A stretch of DNA of 34,936 nucleotides from Candidatus Moranbacteria bacterium RIFCSPHIGHO2_02_FULL_40_12b (lineage in GTDB: Bacteria; Patescibacteriota; Minisyncoccia; Moranbacterales; 2-12-FULL-40-10): contig MFRX01000009.1 in the NCBI GenBank assembly GCA_001784725.1, positions 72,425 to 107,360 of the forward strand. Reading direction: 5' to 3'. This document shows, piece after piece, positions 27,609-34,543 of the stretch; position 1 is the first letter of the stretch; every line of letters starts with the position of its first letter. Position numbers and translations under genes: made by a program. Under the pieces are notes generated by a model. It did not search any database, was not told where the DNA came from, and saw only the letters and a program-made list of their open reading frames with translations.

Positions 27609-28916
27609 ATGAACATTTGCGTTATTGGAACGGGATATGTCGGGCTTATTACGGGCGCGTGTTTCGCGGAATTCGGGGTGAATGTCGTTTGTATTGATAA
27701 GGACGAGAAAAAAATTAGCCAGCTCAAAAAAGGGATAGTGCCGTTTTATGAGCCGGGAGCGGAAGAACTCCTGCAAAGAAATCTCAAAGCGAATAGGATA
27801 ATATTCACCACTAATGTCGCGGACGCGGTGAAAAATTCACTGGTGATTTTTATCGCCGTCGGCACGCCTCCGCGAGGAGACGGTTCGGCGGATATGAGTT
27901 ATGTAGAAGAAGTGGCAAAGGAAATTGGGAAGCACAGCGACGGCTATAAAGTCGTTGTGACGAAAAGCACAGTTCCGGTGGGAACCGGAGAAAGAATAAA
28001 ACAGATAATCTCCAAAAACCTGAAAAGTAAAGTAAAGTTTGACGTGGTGTCCAATCCGGAATTCCTGCGCGAGGGCTCGGCGGTGGAGGATTTTATGAGA
28101 CCAAATCGGGTGGTTATCGGAGCGGAAAATAAACAGGCGATAGCCATTCTTAAGGATCTTTACCGGCCTCTGTATCTCATTGAAACGCCATTTGTCATTA
28201 CAAATGTGAAAACCGCGGAACTCATTAAATACGCGTCTAACGCGTTTCTGGCTGTAAAGATTTCCTATATCAATGAAATAGCTAATCTTTGCGAGGCGCT
28301 TGGAGTCGATGTGCAGGTGGTGGCGAAAGCGATGGGACTAGATCAGCGAATCGGCCCGAAATTCTTGCATGCTGGTCCGGGATACGGAGGATCATGTTTT
28401 CCCAAAGACACTAACGCGCTGGCCAAAATAAGCCGGGGAAATAACATACTGCTAAACCTCGTGGAAGCGGCTATAAAGACGAATAGAAATCAGAAACAAA
28501 GAATGGTGGATAAGATAATGGCTGGTACCAAAGGAGTGAGAGGGAAAACGATTGCTATCCTGGGACTCTCGTTTAAACCCAATACCAATGACATTCGGGA
28601 ATCACCAGCCATGGAAATTGCTCAAGATTATCTAAGTTTTAAATTAGGCGCCAAGATTAGGGCTTATGACCCGGAAGCAATGCAAGACGCAAGAAAAGTA
28701 ATGCCAAAGGCGATCTACTGCAAAGACGCCTACGACGCGGTCAAAGGCGCGGACGCGCTGGTAATTGCCACTGAATGGAACCAGTTCCGGAATCTTGATC
28801 TGGCAAGGTTGAAGAAATTAATGAAGGGTAAGTTTTTCTTCGATCTCCGCAATATCTATGACCCGAAAAAAGCGAGAGAAGCCGGATTTGAATATTATTC
28901 AACCGGTCGAGTATAA
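27609..28916 (+). CDS. ugd: UDP-glucose 6-dehydrogenase
   Basis: 'MNICVIGTGYVGLITGACFAEFGVNVVCIDKD', 'GPGYGGSCFPKDTNAL', 'LGLSFKPNTNDIRESPA'. Confidence 0.95.
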   Translation: MNICVIGTGYVGLITGACFAEFGVNVVCIDKDEKKISQLKKGIVPFYEPGAEELLQRNLKANRIIFTTNVADAVKNSLVIFIAVGTPPRGDGSADMSYVEEVAKEIGKHSDGYKVVVTKSTVPVGTGERIKQIISKNLKSKVKFDVVSNPEFLREGSAVEDFMRPNRVVIGAENKQAIAILKDLYRPLYLIETPFVITNVKTAELIKYASNAFLAVKISYINEIANLCEALGVDVQVVAKAMGLDQRIGPKFLHAGPGYGGSCFPKDTNALAKISRGNNILLNLVEAAIKTNRNQKQRMVDKIMAGTKGVRGKTIAILGLSFKPNTNDIRESPAMEIAQDYLSFKLGAKIRAYDPEAMQDARKVMPKAIYCKDAYDAVKGADALVIATEWNQFRNLDLARLKKLMKGKFFFDLRNIYDPKKAREAGFEYYSTGRV

Positions 28917-28923
28917 AAACTAG

Positions 28924-28955
28924 AAATCCAAGCGGGATTCCGCTTGGATTTTTTT
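28924..28955 (+). terminator. Rho-independent terminator of ugd
   Basis: AAATCCAAGCGG-GATT-CCGCTTGGATTT followed by T-run. Confidence 0.88.
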
Positions 28956-28989
28956 ATTACAAGAATAAAAACAGATATACATCTAGAAC

Positions 28990-29062
28990 TTACGCGTTTA
29001 GTTTAGACATCCGATATCTTGCGACCATAGCGACCGAAAGACATCGGATGTCTTCCGCGTAA
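28990..29062. repeat. Nested imperfect inverted repeat
   Basis: Outer TTACGCG (28990-28996)/CGCGTAA (29056-29062); inner AGACATCCGAT (29005-29015)/ATCGGATGTCT (29043-29053). Confidence 0.75.
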
Positions 29063-29072
29063 ATCCCTGATG

Positions 29073-29585
29073 TTATTCTTTTCCATTTAATATTTCTTCC
29101 GTCACCCGGTTTTTGCAGGATTTTTTAATTCCTAAATCCCCAATCTGCTCGCAAATTTTAAAGTCCTTTTCGGAAATTGCCAAGTCCTTCAGGCAATAAT
29201 CTTTTTCCAGTCCCTCCAATTCGCCGCACGAACCGGCTGCTTTTTTTGCCGTAAAACCGCAAATTTCCCGGCAGTATTCCAGCTCGTCAGCGTCGCTTTT
29301 AAAATTTTCGCATTTGTTATCACAGTCGTTTTTGGTAATTTCCAAAAATTCTTCTTCCTCAATGGGTTCTTTGTTTTTTTCTTCTTCTTTCCCGACGGCA
29401 TCGCTAGCGCTTTCCGTATTATCTATTTTTTGCGGTTCTTCGTTCGGTTTGGGAATAGAGGATTCGGATTTTTTCGGTTCCGGTTTGGATAGATAACGTT
29501 TTTTTACGATTGGATAAGCGTAATAAACCAGTCCGGCGGCTGCCAGCGCGTAAATCAATAAAATTATTTTGGATTTTCTAAGCAT
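29073..29585 (-). CDS. Hypothetical membrane-anchored Cys-rich protein
   Basis: N-terminal TM, acidic linker, C-terminal region with eight or so Cys ('NDCDNKCENF...EYCREICGF...SCGEL...DYCLKDL...KICEQ...KSCKNR'). Confidence 0.65.
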   Translation of the reverse strand: MLRKSKIILLIYALAAAGLVYYAYPIVKKRYLSKPEPKKSESSIPKPNEEPQKIDNTESASDAVGKEEEKNKEPIEEEEFLEITKNDCDNKCENFKSDADELEYCREICGFTAKKAAGSCGELEGLEKDYCLKDLAISEKDFKICEQIGDLGIKKSCKNRVTEEILNGKE

Positions 29586-29612
29586 ATTTTTTATCTTTTT
29601 TACTTATTACCC

Positions 29613-29668
29613 AAGGTTCAACCTTGAGGAATTTCCCGGCTTGCCGGGAAAGGAAAAGGTTGAACCTT
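29613..29668 (-). repeat. 56-bp nested palindromic element, copy A (intergenic)
   Basis: AAGGTTCAACCTT ... CCCGGCTTGCCGGG ... AAGGTTGAACCTT; reverse complement matches 34797-34852 at 53/56 positions. Confidence 0.9.
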
Positions 29669-29690
29669 GAAAAAAATTAAAAATTTATTT

Positions 29691-31172
29691 CTAATACGCT
29701 TGGTGGAGATTGATGTTGTAAAAATAATAACCTAAAATATCATCCCAATCCCAGCCGTAATTAGTCGCCAGGTTAAGCGAGCCGTTGGCGATGAGCCCCA
29801 CCATATGATTTCCTTCATTTTCCAAGGTCGCAGTGCTTTTAGTCGCGTGCTTTCCGTATGGATCGTCAACGGAGCGGCACCAAGGATACGCGGTTGAGCC
29901 CCAGCGTTCTTCAAAGCTCCGGGTTCTCCCGTCGCTCCAGGAAGAATAGGGCGTAAGCGCGATTTCATTTGTGCTTCCGTTCAGATACATCACGATTTTT
30001 CCGCGCGTATCTTCAGCGGCGGTTTTGATATTGGTGTGCGCTGTTTCCCAGTCATAGCCGTAATACAGCTGGGAAGAAGTGGTGGCGGTAACCTTGAAGC
30101 CCTGCGCCGCGTATTTGGTGCTGAATTTTATTTTCCAGTATCCGTATGTCCTGAATGCCGTTACCATAGTGCGATTGTGGTCAGCGTCGCCCGTTCCGGT
30201 GATTTCGCCCATCCCCCAGATGTATTGCTCAAGAGGCAGTGTGTTAATGACCCAAATGCGATCATCGCTGGAACTAGAAGCGTCATAAAATGAAAGGCCT
30301 ATTGTTCCGCGATATTGGTCGTAAGAAGATCCCGGATTATTGATGTCAAAAATCAAATCGCTATTGTCGCCGTCAACCGCGTCAAAAGAGACAATGTTGG
30401 TGAAATTGGTTGCAGTTAGGGATTCGTAGGCCTGCAGTACACTGTCGGAGATGTATTTAACTTTCGTGTATGTCGCAGCCGGAATCTGCGCGATTATATT
30501 CCCATTATTGTCTTTGATATTGTAATCCTTATTGGCTTTTATCCTGAAGTAGCTGTCCTGAAGGTCGTTTTTGGTATAACCAAGAATGCCAACGGTAATA
30601 TTTGGTCCGTTTGCGCCGCCTCCCAGGTCAGCTTCTCCGATATTGGCGGCAATGGCGGCCTGGGCGGCCACATAGCGGTCATAGCCGGCCTTATTTTCAT
30701 CGGTGCCGTAGTTTTTGTAGTCGTTATATCTGTCTTTGTCGTATTTTTTATACTTTGAATACTTGCCGTATTTTTTGTAGGGAATAACGTATTTTTTATA
30801 TTTGCCGTATTTTTTGTATTCCGTCTCATAAATCCCATATTGGCGGTATTGGGTGGGATTTTTTTTGTAAAGCCGATATTTATCATATTTGTCTTTGTAT
30901 TCCGCCTTTTCTTTTGGGTCATCAAATCCGTATTTATCCTTGTTTTTCTTATATTTCTGGTATTTGTCGTATTTTTTCTTTTTCTCATATTTTTTGTATA
31001 AGCTGTATTTTTGAAAGGCAGTGTAATCATCCTGAAGAGTAGTTGTATCTTCAGCTTCGGCATTTCGAACAAAACTAATCCTTTCTCCTATTTGAAAAAG
31101 GCCTAATAAGAAAATCATCAATAAAATTCCGGTAATAGCGGTTTTTTTGATATTTTTTTTGTTTTTGATCAT
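29691..31172 (-). CDS. SpoIID/LytB-domain-like secreted protein with Lys/Tyr-rich region
   Basis: N-terminal TM/signal; 'LPLEQYIWGMGEITGTGDADHNRTMVTAFRTYGYWKI' and 'EIALTPYSSWSDGRTRSFEERWG' SpoIID-like; K/Y-rich repeat near aa 50-167. Confidence 0.8.
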   Translation of the reverse strand: MIKNKKNIKKTAITGILLMIFLLGLFQIGERISFVRNAEAEDTTTLQDDYTAFQKYSLYKKYEKKKKYDKYQKYKKNKDKYGFDDPKEKAEYKDKYDKYRLYKKNPTQYRQYGIYETEYKKYGKYKKYVIPYKKYGKYSKYKKYDKDRYNDYKNYGTDENKAGYDRYVAAQAAIAANIGEADLGGGANGPNITVGILGYTKNDLQDSYFRIKANKDYNIKDNNGNIIAQIPAATYTKVKYISDSVLQAYESLTATNFTNIVSFDAVDGDNSDLIFDINNPGSSYDQYRGTIGLSFYDASSSSDDRIWVINTLPLEQYIWGMGEITGTGDADHNRTMVTAFRTYGYWKIKFSTKYAAQGFKVTATTSSQLYYGYDWETAHTNIKTAAEDTRGKIVMYLNGSTNEIALTPYSSWSDGRTRSFEERWGSTAYPWCRSVDDPYGKHATKSTATLENEGNHMVGLIANGSLNLATNYGWDWDDILGYYFYNINLHQAY

Positions 31173-31204
31173 ATAAAAACTGCTATCCTAATGATAGCAG
31201 TTTT
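31170..31204 (-). terminator. Rho-independent terminator, minus strand
   Basis: AAAACTGCTATC-CTAAT-GATAGCAGTTTT; minus-strand read ends in a T-run; lies just after the 31233-32264 gene. Confidence 0.75.
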
Positions 31205-31232
31205 GGGATTATCTCTCAAATCAGACATAAAA

Positions 31233-32264
31233 TCAGAATATTTTCAGTTCATTCAGCTTGAGATTGATAATATCTTTTAATAATATTCTGTTTTTATATC
31301 TTTTGGTAGTGTTGCCATTAATAACTTTTAGTTTCATTTTTGGTTTTTGCGCTTTTTGAATTTTATGAAATTTAAAGAAAGCAACAATCTTTGATCCCTT
31401 CTTATAAGATATTTTCAGGGGCTCTTTCCCTCCCAGCGTAACATCCGTACCTTTGTTAAAATAGTCTCCGCTGATTATGAATTTTAATCGTGTTTCTCCG
31501 GAATTACTGATATATTTTTGGATTTTCACTTTGGAAATTTTCGGGGTCTCGCTTGAGCCCTCTACCACTTCAAAAGTGGAAAAATGGGCGGCGTTGAAAG
31601 TGATAGTATGGGCGTCGCGGTCATAAACCAAGCCGGAAACCACTCCACCTGTATCTTCTTCGCCGTTGACTAAAATTTCCGGATCTTCAAAATCGTCCAC
31701 GTTATACATCGTCAGCACTGCTCCATAGCCCGCCATCCCGCCAACAATGTCAGCATCCAACCCGATTAATCCATCTCCGGTTTCCATGGCATTTCCGAAA
31801 TTCATCATAAAAGTCATGAAGTTATAACTCATAAAATCAATCGGAATGGTAAAGGCGATTCTTCCGTCCGCCACTCCGCCAGTACTGTGTTCAAAATACA
31901 AATTTTCCACACTATGCCAATTCGTCGCGTCCCAAAGATTGGTTTCAACCGATTCATCGCCTTGACCCATGCCTGATTCCATATTAGTTCTCATACTGGC
32001 TAATCCTTCACAAGCGCCATCCCTGGGCCCGGCAACGTTTTCCGCGGGAATTCCTCCCGCCAAAAGAGCCGCTTCCGCCACATCTTCGCAGTCCAGATCA
32101 TCCGGGGTCTGCATCTGCGCCATGACGTCCCAAATAAAATGGTTTTCATTATCCATTGGATCGCCATCCATTTCCGCTTCGGTGATTACAGCGCTGGCTT
32201 TTTTGGCTGGCGCAAAAAACAAAACTAGCCCGATAACAAGGCACGGTATAATTATTTTTTTCAT
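31233..32264 (-). CDS. Hypothetical secreted protein
   Basis: N-terminal signal peptide 'MKKIIIPCLVIGLVLFFAPAKKASA', Met- and acid-rich middle; SD-like AGGGGGG upstream. Confidence 0.7.
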   Translation of the reverse strand: MKKIIIPCLVIGLVLFFAPAKKASAVITEAEMDGDPMDNENHFIWDVMAQMQTPDDLDCEDVAEAALLAGGIPAENVAGPRDGACEGLASMRTNMESGMGQGDESVETNLWDATNWHSVENLYFEHSTGGVADGRIAFTIPIDFMSYNFMTFMMNFGNAMETGDGLIGLDADIVGGMAGYGAVLTMYNVDDFEDPEILVNGEEDTGGVVSGLVYDRDAHTITFNAAHFSTFEVVEGSSETPKISKVKIQKYISNSGETRLKFIISGDYFNKGTDVTLGGKEPLKISYKKGSKIVAFFKFHKIQKAQKPKMKLKVINGNTTKRYKNRILLKDIINLKLNELKIF

Positions 32265-32367
32265 TTTTTTATTTGCCCCCCTTAAATTACTAATTAATTA
32301 TGGTTTAATTATATACCATTTACCGGAAAAAAGTTATCCACACCCCTGCGAAGCAATTTTATAAAAT

Positions 32368-32395
32368 TTGCTAATCGCTGATTTTTTGCTACAAT
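32368..32395 (+). promoter_or_regulatory. Sigma70-like promoter candidate TTGCTA - 16 nt - TACAAT
   Basis: -10-like box ends 6 nt before ATG 32402. Confidence 0.4.
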
Positions 32396-32401
32396 GTTTT
32401 T

Positions 32402-33397
32402 ATGAGTGAAAAGCCATATTTATCCATTATCGCGCCTCTTTACAATGAAGAAGGGAATGTGAAAAAGCTTCACGAAAAAATCGTCGGAGCTATGAATAAT
32501 TTAACCCTCTCTCCAGCTCTCTCCCTGCCTCGCCGGCAGGCGGACCAAAATGGGCGAGGGGGCGGGTTGTATGAGATTATTTTTATTGACGATGGTTCTG
32601 CTGATAATACGGTTAAAGAATGTGAGGGATTAATTCCTCTGAAACTGATAAAATTCCGGAAAAACTTTGGGCAGACCGCCGCGTTTGACGCGGGAATAAA
32701 GAATTCAAGCGGTGAAATTATCATCACGATGGACGGTGATATGCAGAATGATCCGAATGACATTAAACTTTTAATAGAAGAATTAGACAAAGGTTACGAT
32801 GTTGTTTCCGGCTGGCGCTGGAAAAGAAAGGACTCATTATTAAAAAAGATTTTTTCCCGCGGCGCCAATCTTTTGCGGAAAATTTTAGTCAAAGACAATA
32901 TTCACGATTCTGGATGCAGTTTGAAAGCGTACCGGCGGGAATGTTTTGAAGACATGGATTTATTCGGCGAAATGCACCGCTTTATTCCGGCGATGCTCCA
33001 ACTTCAGGGATTTAGAGTCGGGGAAGCGAAAGTGAACCACCTGCCTCGCGTTGCCGGAAAAACGAAATATAACTGGAAAAGATCAATTAAAGGATTTACT
33101 GATATGCTGGCGATATGGTTCTGGCGGAAATATTCCAGCCGCCCGCTGCATTTATTCGGCGGGGGAGGAATAATTTTTTCTTTGGCAGGCGTGGCGATTT
33201 TAATCTGGATGGCGGTTATCAAGATATTTTACGGAGCTTCGCTTTCGGAAAAAATCTGGCCGATGGTTGGAGTATTTTTAATGCTGGTTGGAATACAATT
33301 ATTCGTTTCTGGATTACTGGCGGACATCGCGATAAAAAATTATTACAAAAACCGGAATAGGATGAATTATACGATTAAAGAAATTAGGGAACAATAG
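32402..33397 (+). CDS. Family 2 glycosyltransferase with C-terminal TM helices (polyprenyl-phosphate GT-like)
   Basis: 'LSIIAPLYNEEGNVKKLHEKIVGAM', 'YEIIFIDDGSADNT', 'TMDGDMQNDPNDI', 'DSGCSLKAYRRECF', two C-terminal TM segments. Confidence 0.92.
   Translation: MSEKPYLSIIAPLYNEEGNVKKLHEKIVGAMNNLTLSPALSLPRRQADQNGRGGGLYEIIFIDDGSADNTVKECEGLIPLKLIKFRKNFGQTAAFDAGIKNSSGEIIITMDGDMQNDPNDIKLLIEELDKGYDVVSGWRWKRKDSLLKKIFSRGANLLRKILVKDNIHDSGCSLKAYRRECFEDMDLFGEMHRFIPAMLQLQGFRVGEAKVNHLPRVAGKTKYNWKRSIKGFTDMLAIWFWRKYSSRPLHLFGGGGIIFSLAGVAILIWMAVIKIFYGASLSEKIWPMVGVFLMLVGIQLFVSGLLADIAIKNYYKNRNRMNYTIKEIREQ
32503..32568. repeat. 66-bp GC-rich repeat-like segment inside the GT2 gene
   Basis: AACCC...GGGTT ends, perfect 6-bp hairpin CCTGCC-TCGCC-GGCAGG (32524-32540); encodes LTLSPALSLPRRQADQNGRGGG between conserved GT2 blocks. 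Confidence 0.7.
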
Positions 33398-33428
33398 AAT
33401 TAAGATTTAAGATTTAAGAATTAAGTAG

Positions 33429-34451
33429 ATGTTGGAGCAGAAAATTTTAAACATCAAAACCCAGGCGCTGGAAGAAATAAAGAAGACACTCAATGAGAAA
33501 GATCTCTTTAATTTGCGCGTGAAATATCTGGGAAGAAAAAGCGAATTTAATGCGATCCTTAAAAATCTTAGGAATCTTTCGGGCGAGGAAAAAAGAAAAA
33601 TCGGCCCACTCGCCAACGCGGTGAAGAAAGAAATTGAAGATGAACTGAAAAGCGCGGAAAAATTGATAAAATCAAAAAAATTTGACCATCAGGCGGAAAA
33701 AATTGACATCACCGCTCCGGGAAATAAAATAAAGCGCGGGCATCTGCATCCGATTACTAAAATTCAAAATGAAGTAGAGGATATTTTCGCGCTTATGGGT
33801 TTTGAAATCGCGGAAGGTCCGGAAGTAGAAACTGATTTTTATAATTTTGATTCATTGAATATTCCCAAAGACCATCCGGCGCGCGATATGATGGACACTT
33901 TCCGGATAAAAGAAAAAAAAGATGTATTATTGAGAACGCATGTGAGCGCCATTCAAGTAAGATATATGGAAAAAAACAAACCGCCATTCAGAGTAGTGAT
34001 GCCGGGGAGGGTCTTCAGAAACGAAGCGACGGATGTCTCTCACGAACATACTTTTTACCAAATGGACGGGATGATGGCGGGCGAAGATGTATCGGCGGCC
34101 AATTATTACGCGATAATAGGCGAATTTTTGAAAAGATTTTTCGGAAAAAATATCAAGACCCGGATGCGCCCCAGCTTTTTCCCGTTCACCGAGCCCAGTT
34201 TTGAAATTGATTTTGAATGCCTGATTTGCAAGGGGAAAGGTTGCGCGGTTTGCAAAAATACCGGCTGGATTGAAATTATACCGGGCGGAATGATTAACCA
34301 GCATGTTTTTGTTTCCGCGGGTTATCCCCGCAACAAGTATCAGGGCTTCGCGTTTGACATCGGCATTACGCGCCTGGCGATGATGAAATATAAGATTGAC
34401 GACATCCGCTTATTTCACAGCGGGGATTTGAGGTTTATTAAACAATTTTAG
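33429..34451 (+). CDS. pheS: Phenylalanyl-tRNA synthetase alpha subunit
   Basis: 'VMPGRVFRNEATDVSHEHTFYQMDG', 'RMRPSFFPFTEPSFEIDF', 'CKGKGCAVCKNTGW', 'DIRLFHSGDLRFIKQF'. Confidence 0.95.
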   Translation: MLEQKILNIKTQALEEIKKTLNEKDLFNLRVKYLGRKSEFNAILKNLRNLSGEEKRKIGPLANAVKKEIEDELKSAEKLIKSKKFDHQAEKIDITAPGNKIKRGHLHPITKIQNEVEDIFALMGFEIAEGPEVETDFYNFDSLNIPKDHPARDMMDTFRIKEKKDVLLRTHVSAIQVRYMEKNKPPFRVVMPGRVFRNEATDVSHEHTFYQMDGMMAGEDVSAANYYAIIGEFLKRFFGKNIKTRMRPSFFPFTEPSFEIDFECLICKGKGCAVCKNTGWIEIIPGGMINQHVFVSAGYPRNKYQGFAFDIGITRLAMMKYKIDDIRLFHSGDLRFIKQF

Positions 34452-34543
34452 CGGTCTTTACGAATTACGAATTTACTACGAATATACGAATAAATTTGAT
34501 GATTAGTATATTAGTATTTGATTAGTAATTAGTAAATATTCAA

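Noticed and set aside
30036-30293. Plus-strand ORFs of 85 and 69 aa
   Set aside because: Antisense to the SpoIID-like domain coding region; no independent support.
30539-31072. 177-aa minus-strand ORF rich in K/N/T
   Set aside because: Alternative frame of the repetitive K/Y-coding tract of the SpoIID-like gene; low-complexity artefact.
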